DNA of 64,000 bases from Anaerocolumna xylanovorans DSM 12503 (lineage in GTDB: Bacteria > Bacillota > Clostridia > Lachnospirales > Lachnospiraceae), in NCBI RefSeq assembly GCF_900143645.1, contig NZ_FRFD01000005.1, positions 186,001 to 250,000 of the forward strand, written 5' to 3'. The notes under the pieces were generated by a model. It was not told the DNA's origin, ran no database searches, and saw only the letters and a list, made by a program, of their open reading frames with translations. The translations under genes were made by a program, and so were the position numbers. Position 1 is the stretch's first letter. Each line of letters starts with the position of its first letter. Shown here piece after piece: positions 33,853 through 42,401 of this stretch.

Positions 33853-34767
33853 TCAAAAGTCCCTGCTGCCCCCGCTGTGGGAGTGGCCGCCGCTTGAAAC
33901 GCCGCCTCCGCCGCTGCTTCTTGGACCATCGTCACTTTGTGGCGTAGGCTTTTTCACTCTTGTTGTTGTGGTGCGAAGGTAATCGTCGCTGCTTTCTAAG
34001 ATGCCGGAATTGCTGCCATCCATATAATCCTTTCCCTGTACGGTCATTCTGCCGCCGGAGTTAAAGGCCATTACTGCGACGGACACAGCGCCGATGACAA
34101 GAGCAATACCCAGTTGGACCAAGGTATTGTAGAAAGGACTTTCCTTCTCTTCCCCGTAGTAGTTGCTGGGACCGTCATAGGAGGATTCACCATAGTAATT
34201 ACCGGAATCAGGGTCATTGGAAGCGGGGGCTTCCTTTACTCCCTCGCTCTCATTCATATAATAAGCAGATTCCTTGGCGAATTCCACAAAGGCCTTTTTG
34301 TATTTCTTCTCCTTCAAAAAAGGAGAGAGGTCATCTAATATATGTTCGATGCGGTCATTATTTACGTAATATTCTGCCTTTCCGTAGCCGTGAATAGTAA
34401 CATTGCGTCTGTCTTCACCTATATAGACCAGCATCATTACGGTACTGCCGAATTTCTCATCATAGCCGAAGCCCTTTTCATCGTAGAAATCTTCCAAATA
34501 GTCGATAGCGGCTTTGCCTCCCAGATTATTTGAAGTAATCATAATAATATCGGCCTGTGCTTCTTCACGGTACTTAAGGCAGGCATCCGTCAGTTCATTT
34601 ACGTCTTCCTCCGAGAAAAGACCGTAATTGTCATATACATACTGCTTATCATCTTCCGCGGAAGCATTTACGGAAAGAGGATATCTTCCGAAGAAAAAGA
34701 GGCCTGCAAGAACTGCAAAGAACAGAATAAAAGCCGACAGTGCGGATTTTCTGTAAACTGTTTTCAT
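33853..34767 (-). CDS. ydjH: TPM-domain membrane protein (YdjH-like)
   Basis: A 304-residue exported protein. A signal peptide (about residues 1-37, ending VNASA) is followed by a TPM domain (about 40-175: YDNYGLFSEEDVNELT, STVMMLVYIGEDRRNVTIHGYG), a Tyr/Ser/Gly-rich linker, a membrane helix near 215-232, and a cytoplasmic tail ending in Gly/Ser/His repeats (SSGGGGVSSGGHSHSGG). This tail is the typical end of TPM proteins. Its start overlaps the stop of the preceding ydjG-like gene by four bases, so translation is coupled. The exact role in membrane stress is not known. Confidence 0.87.
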   Translation of the reverse strand: MKTVYRKSALSAFILFFAVLAGLFFFGRYPLSVNASAEDDKQYVYDNYGLFSEEDVNELTDACLKYREEAQADIIMITSNNLGGKAAIDYLEDFYDEKGFGYDEKFGSTVMMLVYIGEDRRNVTIHGYGKAEYYVNNDRIEHILDDLSPFLKEKKYKKAFVEFAKESAYYMNESEGVKEAPASNDPDSGNYYGESSYDGPSNYYGEEKESPFYNTLVQLGIALVIGAVSVAVMAFNSGGRMTVQGKDYMDGSNSGILESSDDYLRTTTTRVKKPTPQSDDGPRSSGGGGVSSGGHSHSGGSRDF

Positions 34768-35840
34768 AGAATAGGACCTCCTGACAAGATTGCAATAATC
34801 TTTATAATAAGAAAGGCGGCAGCACTGATACCGGTAAACCAGGCAGCAATCTTGCCTGCGCTTAAGGGAGGTTTTCCTACGATTTTGCCGGTCTGTCCGT
34901 TCATGGCAAAAGTATGCTCGGATTGCTTATAATCATAACATACCATCCAGACGGGAAACAAGGCATATTCTGCTTTTAACTTCCGGATATTAATGTCTTT
35001 GAAATGATAGGCAGTGGTGGCATATCCATATATTGTCTGACTGATATAGTTGTCTACATACTGCTGCACTCTGGATTCCACACGGTGAAACAGGTCGTTA
35101 TCATTATAATTATACTTTTCTGCCAGATAGCCTGCAAGGTATGGCATCTGAAACCCCTTTAAATCCTGGTAATGGTATGGTTCCAGTTTATCCATCATTT
35201 TGTCATCCATTTTCTCGGAAGCATCGGTGGGAACCTTTAAATAATTCAGGCTGACTTTTCGGTGTACATCAAAATAATCGGTTTCCGTATAGATGTAATC
35301 GCCTCTTTCATAACTTCTGACTTTGGTACAGGTTGCGTTGGCAGTCCCCAGACCGTTAAGGTCATACAGCCAGAAAGGAACATAAATGCCGGTTATACTC
35401 TTGATCCGGCTAGCACTCATAAAACCCTTTGGAGTCAGACGCCCTTTCTTGCACCATTTTTTAAAGGCGTCCTGTGCCTGCGCTTTGTTAATAGAAAAGG
35501 GAATTACCAGAGATGGAGCAAAGCTTCCCGAAAGGCGGTCTGAAAGTACGACAGCGGCACCGCAGAAGCTGCAGGTAGTGGCGGTGGTATCCTTATCAGT
35601 TATCAGCACCGCACCGCAGTTATTGCATTGATATTCGTTTACCTCCTCCTGATGGTTATGAGCTTCTCCGCTTTCTTCCTGATTGTTCTTATATGTGTGG
35701 CTTTCCTTCCCGTTTGCCCGGCTGCTGTCCATCTCTTCGATGTTCATATTTTTACCGCAGCTGTCACAATGCAGTGTTCCCGTAGTACTGTCAAACGCCA
35801 TATCAGCGCCGCAGTCCGGGCATTTATATTGCACTACCAT
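34764..35840 (-). CDS. ydjG: Zinc-ribbon membrane protein (YdjG-like)
   Basis: A 358-residue protein with two N-terminal zinc ribbons, CPDCG/CDSCG (residues 7-29) and CNNCG/CSFCG (about 71-95), a large central domain with several YxxP/aromatic motifs (IYVPFWLYDLNG, ALFPVWMVCYDYK), and a single C-terminal membrane helix (about 335-352). Architecture equals Bacillus YdjG, a membrane partner of YdjF/YdjH. It overlaps the TPM gene by four bases and follows pspA after 139 bp containing a small hairpin. Confidence 0.87.
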   Translation of the reverse strand: MVVQYKCPDCGADMAFDSTTGTLHCDSCGKNMNIEEMDSSRANGKESHTYKNNQEESGEAHNHQEEVNEYQCNNCGAVLITDKDTTATTCSFCGAAVVLSDRLSGSFAPSLVIPFSINKAQAQDAFKKWCKKGRLTPKGFMSASRIKSITGIYVPFWLYDLNGLGTANATCTKVRSYERGDYIYTETDYFDVHRKVSLNYLKVPTDASEKMDDKMMDKLEPYHYQDLKGFQMPYLAGYLAEKYNYNDNDLFHRVESRVQQYVDNYISQTIYGYATTAYHFKDINIRKLKAEYALFPVWMVCYDYKQSEHTFAMNGQTGKIVGKPPLSAGKIAAWFTGISAAAFLIIKIIAILSGGPIL

Positions 35841-35920
35841 ATGTTACCTCCCACCATGCTCATTTCCACTATTATAATATAAAGTTTCTTCCTGTACAAA
35901 AGAAAACTGCATACGAAAAC

Positions 35921-35937
35921 AGCGGCATAAAGCCGCT
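35921..35937 (-). terminator. Weak hairpin between pspA and ydjG
   Basis: On the minus strand AGCGGC pairs with GCCGCT across a five-base loop, followed by GTTTTC. The T tract is short, so it may act as a partial terminator that lowers expression of the downstream genes relative to pspA, or as a stabilising 3-prime end. Confidence 0.5.
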
Positions 35938-35979
35938 ATTTCGACGGATAGTTTATTTGTTTATCCAGATTTGATTCAT

Positions 35980-36654
35980 TTACTTGTTAAGGCTTGCTTT
36001 TAAGGCGGCCAATTCATCCTCTACCCCGGCACCCTGGTTGTATTTTTTGGTGAGATCCTTTATGGAAGAATCCGGGCTGGAAGAGTTAAGTTCAGCCATG
36101 GCATTTGCTTTATCAAGGGCTTTATCGGCCATTTCTTCGTATTTTGAGAAGCTTGCAATGGAATCATTTGCACTTGCAAAGGAAGAGTTCATCTTATTCA
36201 TGCGTTCCTGGGTTTTAGCAACAGCAAGCTTGCCCTTAATCATATCTTTTCTGGATTCCAGCTCGTTAATGTCAGAAACCAGTTTATCATGCATTTCTCT
36301 CATGCGGACTGCATTGGTATGGGAGAGGTCGTAAGCCTCCTGCAAGCCGTTTAATTTAGAAGTTAAAGAAGCTTTTTGCTCAAGGAATTTTCTTGCGTCA
36401 TCTTCATTACCTGCTTCCAGGGCCTTTACTGCATAAGACTGCATCTTTTCGATTTCTTCTTTGCAATCATCCAGTACACGTTTTGCCCGCTGTTCCTCTG
36501 CCATAATGGCAGCGGTTTCGGCCTTTACCTTGCCTAAATCACTGGTCAGGTTTCTTAAACACTGATCTATCATCTTTTCGGGATCCTCTGCTTTATCCAA
36601 AAGAGCATTAATGTTACTGGACATAATGTCCTTAAATCTTGTTAAAATACCCAT
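35980..36654 (-). CDS. pspA: PspA/IM30 (YdjF-like) membrane-stress protein
   Basis: A 224-residue ESCRT-III-related protein. An amphipathic N-terminal helix (MGILTRFKDIMSSNIN) is followed by long coiled-coil helices (DPEKMIDQCLRNLTSDLGKVKAETAA, EEQRAKRVLDDCKEEIEKMQ). PspA proteins oligomerise on damaged membranes and limit ion leakage. The start is the ATG giving MGILTRF with GGAGG seven bases upstream. It is the first gene of the cluster and has a promoter at 36701-36729. Regulation by an envelope-stress sigma factor would be expected, but the promoter seen is of the housekeeping type. Confidence 0.93.
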   Translation of the reverse strand: MGILTRFKDIMSSNINALLDKAEDPEKMIDQCLRNLTSDLGKVKAETAAIMAEEQRAKRVLDDCKEEIEKMQSYAVKALEAGNEDDARKFLEQKASLTSKLNGLQEAYDLSHTNAVRMREMHDKLVSDINELESRKDMIKGKLAVAKTQERMNKMNSSFASANDSIASFSKYEEMADKALDKANAMAELNSSSPDSSIKDLTKKYNQGAGVEDELAALKASLNK

Positions 36655-36700
36655 GAAAAATCCTCCGTTCATTTAATTTCCAGTTATTGTTTTCAACATA

Positions 36701-36729
36701 AGTTTATCTTTTTCCTGTTCTATAGTCAA
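36701..36729 (-). promoter_or_regulatory. Promoter of the pspA operon
   Basis: On the minus strand TTGACT (36724-36729) lies 17 bp upstream of TAAACT (36701-36706), about 45 bp before the pspA start. Confidence 0.55.
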
Positions 36730-36971
36730 GTTAAAATATGGTTAAAATCCTAATGGGAAGATTAGAAAGATTAATTTCTTAATCTGTTAAATACAGATTG
36801 ACAGGATTCATGCACTGTTGTAAATTATTTATGTAAGATAGATGCAAGTCTGATTGTGAACATTTTGTTAACTTATTGTGCATTTTTGTTGTCTGGAATG
36901 ATACATAAGCAGATTTGATGTAATAGATATCCTGGCTAGGAAGCAGATTACGTTAATAGGGAGGCAAGCAA
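36730..36971 (+). promoter_or_regulatory. LacI-gene upstream region with operator-like site
   Basis: TTGACA followed 17 bp later by TAAATT around 36798-36826 is a plausible promoter. At 36873-36886 the sequence TTATTGTGCATTTT is identical to a site at 29895-29908 before the GH130 gene. GTTAAAAT repeats near 36731 and 36742 are AT-rich and not interpreted further. Confidence 0.5.
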
Positions 36972-38015
36972 TTGAAAAAGATTACAATACAGGATGTGGC
37001 GAAGGAATTGAATCTGTCCCGCAATACTGTGGCAAAGGCATTAAATAACAGTGATACGGTAGCGTATGAAACGCGGTATGTAGTAATTAAGAAAGCTTAT
37101 GAAATGGGATATTCCAAATTGTCTCCCCTTGTACTAAATGAATATAAAATAAAAGACAAGTTAGAAAAGTTAAGGACGGTTGTCGTATTTGCAAGAAGGG
37201 AACTGTCTACCTTTTGGAACCGTATTATTATGGGAATATCAGATGAGCTGAATAAAAACAACTGCAAACTGCAGCTTAATTTTATCAGCGAAGAAGATGA
37301 GGCAAAACATATTGCACCTCTTGACGTAGACACAGATATGAGCGGTATTATCATATTAAATGTATTCCACAAAGAGTTTCTTGAACTGATATTAAAAAAG
37401 GATGTTCCGGTGGTATTTTTAGATGGGCCCAGTGATGTTTTTGATATATCTTCCATGGGGGACATTGTTCTGTTTGAAGGCTTTCATACCACGAAAAAAA
37501 TAACGGAACATTTGTTAAGCCAGGGAAACAAAAAGATTGCTTTTATTGGAGATACCAGCTATTGCAGGACAATCATGGACCGCTATGAGGGATACAGGGC
37601 TGCGCTTTTATGCTATGGAATCGAACCGGAGGAGCAGTATCTTATTACCCGCCATGTGGAACACAAATACTATAAACAGGAAGAAGTACATACAGAACTT
37701 GAGAAACTGAAAGAGCTTCCGGAAGCCATTGTATGTGCCAATGATGATATTGCCAAGGATGTTATGCTGTGGCTTAAGAGGAGAGGGATTAAGGTCCCGG
37801 AGGAGGTCGCGGTAACGGGTTTCGACGATAAAGAAGAAGTAGAGCTGCTTTCTCCCGCATTGACAACCGCTCACATCGGTAATCAGAGAATGGGGCGCAG
37901 GCTTGTACAGCAGCTTATCTGGCGAATTGATAATATGGACCTTCCCAAAGAGATAATAACCATCAATACAGAGACCATAATAAGGGAATCCTCTGTGCGG
38001 CAGGGAAACTCCTGA
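36972..38015 (+). CDS. LacI-family transcriptional regulator
   Basis: A 347-residue regulator. The N-terminal LacI helix-turn-helix is complete (TIQDVAKELNLSRNTVAKALNNS, then the hinge region around GYSKLSPLVL), followed by a periplasmic-binding-protein-like sugar domain with SGIIILNVF, PVVFLDGP, KKIAFIGDTSYCRTIMDRYEGYRAAL, AIVCANDDIAKDVM and VTGFDDKEEVELLSPALTT. The start is a TTG with GGGAGG seven bases upstream. The effector is likely a sugar. A shared 14-bp sequence links it to the GH130 gene 7 kb away; no transporter gene is adjacent. Confidence 0.92.
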   Translation: MKKITIQDVAKELNLSRNTVAKALNNSDTVAYETRYVVIKKAYEMGYSKLSPLVLNEYKIKDKLEKLRTVVVFARRELSTFWNRIIMGISDELNKNNCKLQLNFISEEDEAKHIAPLDVDTDMSGIIILNVFHKEFLELILKKDVPVVFLDGPSDVFDISSMGDIVLFEGFHTTKKITEHLLSQGNKKIAFIGDTSYCRTIMDRYEGYRAALLCYGIEPEEQYLITRHVEHKYYKQEEVHTELEKLKELPEAIVCANDDIAKDVMLWLKRRGIKVPEEVAVTGFDDKEEVELLSPALTTAHIGNQRMGRRLVQQLIWRIDNMDLPKEIITINTETIIRESSVRQGNS

Positions 38016-38073
38016 CATTAGAATCAACAGGAATAAGACTGATTTTACATTGTTTAAAGATGATATCAAAAGC

Positions 38074-38134
38074 AAATTCCAAGATATTTAGCCTGTAACA
38101 GGCAGGTGTAACAGTTGAATATCTTGGAATTTTT
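38074..38134 (+). terminator. Terminator after the LacI-family gene
   Basis: AAATTCCAAGATATT pairs with AATATCTTGGAATTT (15 bp), with an inner GCCTG/CAGGC hairpin in the loop, and ends in a T tract. Confidence 0.85.
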
Positions 38135-38300
38135 GCGCTGTAATGGTATCTGTAAATAAAGTTTTCGGTATTTAAGCAACATTCCCATGTAAATTACTTG
38201 AAAAACTTCTGGAAGTATAGTAGATTTGTTGTATCACAGAACAAAGGGAAAATATCGTGTGCAGTTTACACTGTAAAAAGAAAGAGAGAAAGATAAAGAT

Positions 38301-39188
38301 ATGTGGCTTGCGGATAAATGGAAGGATTATGAGGTAATAGATACTTCAAACGGAGAAAAATTAGAGCGCTGGGGAGAGTATATTCTGGTCAGGCCGGACC
38401 CACAGGTGCTTTGGGATACAAAGCAAACAGATGCCAGGTGGAAGAAGCCAAACGGACATTACCATCGCAGCAGCAAAGGCGGCGGGGAATGGGAATTCTT
38501 CGATTTGCCGAAGGAATGGAATGTTACCTACAGGGATATGGTATTTCACTTACAGCCATTTAACTTTAAGCATACGGGATTATTTCCGGAGCAGGCTGCT
38601 AATTGGGACTGGTTTTACGATATTATCAAAAAGGATAAAGAGAAAAATCCACAGAAAGAAGTTAAGGTATTAAATCTTTTTGCTTATACGGGCGGAGCCA
38701 CCATTGCTGCTGCAAAGGCAGGTGCAAGCGTGACTCATGTAGATGCCTCCAAGGGAATGGTAACATGGGCGAAGGAGAATGCTGCTCTTTCGGGTTTGTC
38801 GGAAGCACCTATACGCTATATTGTAGATGACTGCGTAAAGTTCGTAGAGAGGGAAATACGCAGAGGAAATCTGTATGATGCCATTATAATGGATCCTCCA
38901 TCCTACGGAAGAGGTCCTAAGGGTGAGACGTGGAAGATTGAAGAAAACATTCATTCCTTTGTAAAACTGTGTACTGGCGCATTAAAAGAAAATCCGTTGT
39001 TTTTCCTGATAAATTCCTATACCACAGGCCTGCAGCCGGCGGTACTTTCTTATTTGCTGGGGCTTGAAATACAGAGCAGATTTGGAGGAGCCGTAAAGGC
39101 AGAGGAAATAGGGATTCCGGTAACATCAAATAATCTGGTTCTTCCCTGCGGAGCATCAGGGCGTTGGAGCAGCAGCCAGATTATATAG
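38301..39188 (+). CDS. Class I SAM-dependent methyltransferase (RlmI/K-like)
   Basis: A 295-residue methyltransferase of the PF10672 group, related to the catalytic part of 23S rRNA m5C methyltransferase RlmI. The SAM-binding motif I is VLNLFAYTGGATIAAAKAGA (about 126-145) with the acidic motif II VTHVDAS, and the catalytic-type motif IV is IIMDPPSYGRGPKGE. It lacks the N-terminal PUA domain of RlmI, so the RNA target is uncertain. The ATG follows AAAGAGAGAAAG. It is a stand-alone gene between a terminator and the large kinase gene. Confidence 0.87.
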   Translation: MWLADKWKDYEVIDTSNGEKLERWGEYILVRPDPQVLWDTKQTDARWKKPNGHYHRSSKGGGEWEFFDLPKEWNVTYRDMVFHLQPFNFKHTGLFPEQAANWDWFYDIIKKDKEKNPQKEVKVLNLFAYTGGATIAAAKAGASVTHVDASKGMVTWAKENAALSGLSEAPIRYIVDDCVKFVEREIRRGNLYDAIIMDPPSYGRGPKGETWKIEENIHSFVKLCTGALKENPLFFLINSYTTGLQPAVLSYLLGLEIQSRFGGAVKAEEIGIPVTSNNLVLPCGASGRWSSSQII

Positions 39189-39264
39189 GAAAGCATATTC
39201 AAAATAACAACAGCGGTCAGAAGATTTGGAAAACTTGTGTCAGAAGATGGAATGAGAGGGCTGG

Positions 39265-42200
39265 ATGAAAAGAAGGAGAAGAACGGCAGTTATTATCTGC
39301 ATTGTAATCTTGGCAGCCAATATACTGGGGCTGATTCACTTGAATAATTCACCTAATAAAAATCTCATATCTGCTAAGGATGGGGTACTTTCCCTGGCAG
39401 GTTGGGATTTTTATAAACAAGAGACGGTAAAAATTGGAGGAACATGGGAATTCTATCCTGGAAAGCTGATTATTCCGAAACAAGACGAAGATATATTTAA
39501 AGAATACACCCGATTAAGAAAATTTGTAGAGGTGCCCAAGGATTGGAGAAACTATGCGGGTTATAGTTTGCATTCTTATGATTCCGGTACCTTCCGGCTG
39601 CGGTTAGAGGTACCGGAAGATGGAAGTTACGGAATCAGATCCGAGGATATAAAATGTGGGCTGGCCGTGTATATAAATGGCACGAAAGTGTGCGGAAACG
39701 GGCAGTCAACAGACCAGGCGAAAGAGTTTACTACTGATAGAAAAGGGCTCTTAGGAATTGGTGGTTCTTCTGGAAATGAGCTGGAATTAGTAATACAGAT
39801 AGAAGGCTATTCCGGTGAGATAGGAGGAATATTACACTATATAGAGTTTGGAACTGCCGATGGAATACTTAAGCACAGAGATGCAGACCGGGCCATGGAA
39901 GTTTTTGTAGTCTCCTGCTGTATGGTTGTTGGATTCTGTCTGGCAGGCTCTTCTTTGTGGAAGAAAGGTTCAAGAAGTCTCCTTTACTTTGGATTTTTTT
40001 TAATCTTGCAGGGTATTTACATATCAACCATCGGCGAGAAGCTGATACGGGATATATTCCCTCTGCCGAAAGATATTCTGCTCTTTTTCGAATTCCAGAT
40101 ATATGTTATGTATTTATCGTTCTTTTGCATTCTTCTTTTAATTAATTATTTATTTAAAGAATATGCAATAAAGAAAGTTGTTGTTTTCTTGGGTATTATT
40201 TTGCTTTTAGTGGGGCCGTATTTTAACTGGGTACCTTATGGCTCTGTGCTTAATATGGGAATTTCTCTTTACCAGCATAAGGTGATAATAGTTGTGATTA
40301 TTGCTGGTACCCTCTTTTATATCATAAGTATCCTGTGCAGGGCATTTTTAAAAGGAGTGGATTATGCCGGATATATAATTGTTTTAAGTACGGTATTTTT
40401 CTGCTATTTAAGCGCTTTGGGACTTAGTTTTTTATTTGATATCAGTGTGGGAAAAGTACCAACCATCATGATGCTGGCTATGATTCTGATGCAAATTACT
40501 TTTATGTATTACCGTTCAAGACTGGCATTTCGAAAAGTAGACCAGTTATCCTCACAGTTACTGGCTTATGACCATATGAAAGACAAATTTCTGGCAAAGA
40601 CCTCATTAGAATTGCAAAAACCCACTAACAGTATTATTGACCTGTCCGAAACCCTGCTAAAGGGTGAAAAGGGGCCTCTAAGCTTTTATCAGCAGCAAAA
40701 TATTATGCAGGTTAACAGGGAGGGAAAGAATGTCTTTAGTATCCTGGAAGAGATGCTGGAGGCATCCGGTGAAAATCAGGATATAAAAATCCAGATAGAA
40801 GACATTGACGGCGAGATGCTTAAAAGTATCATAACAGATCTTGAATATCTGGTTTATGATAGAAAGAATCTGAAAATCCTTAAGAATATCCCAGGCGATT
40901 TTCCGGGAATAAAGAGTGACAAGAGAAAATTAAGACAGATCATGTACCACCTGATGCATAATGCGGTTAAGTTTACGGAAGCAGGAGAAATCGCCATATC
41001 GGCAGAAGTACACGGAAATGAAGCCTTTATATCTGTAAGAGATACCGGAACAGGAATTCCCAAATCCCAGAGAGAGATTATTTTTATTCCTTTTTATCAG
41101 GGGAAAAAACAAGGGACGGGTGAGGCGGAAGGATTTGGATTGGGCCTTGGAATAACGAAGAATCTTGTAGAACTGATGGGCGGAAGAATATGGCTGGTAT
41201 CAGAGCAGGGGAAAGGGTCCCGGTTTACGTTCAGTATGCCTTTGGCCAAAACAAAGGGCAAAGAAGAACTTAAGGTACCTTTACTTTTAGAAAAACCGGA
41301 ATATACCGGCCTAAGAGAAGAGAAAGAACCGGAATATGTCAGATTTGATGGGTCAAAGAATGAGACAATACTAATAGCATTAAGAGAAGAGAGGCTTCTA
41401 AGAGAATTATTGCGTTTGAACCAGGAAGAAAAATATACGCTTATCGTTTTTGACTCTTATGATAAAGTGCCCGAATTCGTACGGGAGGAAAAGATTGATT
41501 TAATAATCCTTGATTTGAGTATGGATAATGTAAAGGGTTATGAAACCTGTCAGAGAATCAGAGAGCATTATACGATGGCTGAACTTCCTGTCATTATCTT
41601 AACGGAAGGCTGGCAGGCAAAGGAATTGCAAAAGTCAGTTCAGACAGGAATAAATGACTTTATGAAAATACCTTTTTCCTGGGAAGAGCTGAAGGTTCGT
41701 ATCGAAACCCTGCTCTTAGTAAAGAATTCTGCGAAGGAAGCAATAAATCAGGAACATAAGAAACTGCATGCGCAGATTATGCCGCATTTTTTGTACAATA
41801 CCTTAAACACCATTATCGGGCTAAGCTATAAGGATGCAGAGCAGGCTTGTGAGGCGCTGCAGCACCTATCGACTTATTTTCGCGCTAAATTGGACTTTAA
41901 CAGCTATAATTCCTTTGTTTCTATTGAGAGAGAAGTAGAGCTGATGAAAGCATACTTATCCATTGAGAAAATGCGCTATCAGGAACGCTTAGAGATTATT
42001 TATGATCTGGATGAAACCCTTGATTTTGAATTGCCGGCGCTGACTTTGCAGCCTTTGGTAGAGAATGCCGTACAGCATGGGATTTTGGATCGGGATAAAA
42101 AGATTGTGGTAGAGATAGCCATTAAGCGGGCGGAAGAGAATGGAGTTGTAATACAGATTAAAGATAATGGAATGGGGATATCAAAAGTGAAACAGGAAGA

Positions 42201-42348
42201 GCTTTTAGCAGAGAAAAATCATCGGATTGGGTTTTCGAATGTTTTAAAGAAGATAAGATTAATGAAAAATTCGGATTTGACGTTGGAAAGTGAAGAAGGT
42301 AAGGGAACTTGTATCACGATTAATTTGAGGAACATACCATTACAATAG
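39265..42348 (+). CDS. Giant hybrid sensor kinase: 7TMR-DISM, degenerate HisKA, REC, LytS-type kinase
   Basis: A 1027-residue membrane kinase. An N-terminal helix (7-25) and a roughly 180-residue external jelly-roll-like domain (7TMR-DISMED2 type) precede seven membrane helices (about 210-415). Next is a HisKA/HATPase pair in which the H-box reads FLAKTSLELQKPTN: the acceptor His is Leu (about residue 446), though the ATPase domain keeps DTGTGIP and GFGLGLG. A receiver domain follows with D750 in LIILDLSMDN, then a LytS-type second kinase with His841 in IMPHFLYNTLNTI and a second ATPase domain (LQPLVENAVQHGI, DNGMGIS). The second kinase probably phosphorylates the regulator encoded 45 bp downstream; the first may act as a sensor or phosphatase scaffold. 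Confidence 0.9.
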   Translation: MKRRRRTAVIICIVILAANILGLIHLNNSPNKNLISAKDGVLSLAGWDFYKQETVKIGGTWEFYPGKLIIPKQDEDIFKEYTRLRKFVEVPKDWRNYAGYSLHSYDSGTFRLRLEVPEDGSYGIRSEDIKCGLAVYINGTKVCGNGQSTDQAKEFTTDRKGLLGIGGSSGNELELVIQIEGYSGEIGGILHYIEFGTADGILKHRDADRAMEVFVVSCCMVVGFCLAGSSLWKKGSRSLLYFGFFLILQGIYISTIGEKLIRDIFPLPKDILLFFEFQIYVMYLSFFCILLLINYLFKEYAIKKVVVFLGIILLLVGPYFNWVPYGSVLNMGISLYQHKVIIVVIIAGTLFYIISILCRAFLKGVDYAGYIIVLSTVFFCYLSALGLSFLFDISVGKVPTIMMLAMILMQITFMYYRSRLAFRKVDQLSSQLLAYDHMKDKFLAKTSLELQKPTNSIIDLSETLLKGEKGPLSFYQQQNIMQVNREGKNVFSILEEMLEASGENQDIKIQIEDIDGEMLKSIITDLEYLVYDRKNLKILKNIPGDFPGIKSDKRKLRQIMYHLMHNAVKFTEAGEIAISAEVHGNEAFISVRDTGTGIPKSQREIIFIPFYQGKKQGTGEAEGFGLGLGITKNLVELMGGRIWLVSEQGKGSRFTFSMPLAKTKGKEELKVPLLLEKPEYTGLREEKEPEYVRFDGSKNETILIALREERLLRELLRLNQEEKYTLIVFDSYDKVPEFVREEKIDLIILDLSMDNVKGYETCQRIREHYTMAELPVIILTEGWQAKELQKSVQTGINDFMKIPFSWEELKVRIETLLLVKNSAKEAINQEHKKLHAQIMPHFLYNTLNTIIGLSYKDAEQACEALQHLSTYFRAKLDFNSYNSFVSIEREVELMKAYLSIEKMRYQERLEIIYDLDETLDFELPALTLQPLVENAVQHGILDRDKKIVVEIAIKRAEENGVVIQIKDNGMGISKVKQEELLAEKNHRIGFSNVLKKIRLMKNSDLTLESEEGKGTCITINLRNIPLQ

Positions 42349-42401
42349 GAAAGCATGATTTTATAAAGAGTGTTGATTAAGAAGCGGTTAGGGTGGAAGT
42401 T

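Noticed and set aside
39216..39248. Direct repeat GTCAGAAGAT at 39216 and 39239 before the giant kinase gene.
   Set aside because: The 23-bp phase is off two helical turns, there is no clear -10 behind it, and it does not match the repeat at the adhesin promoter.
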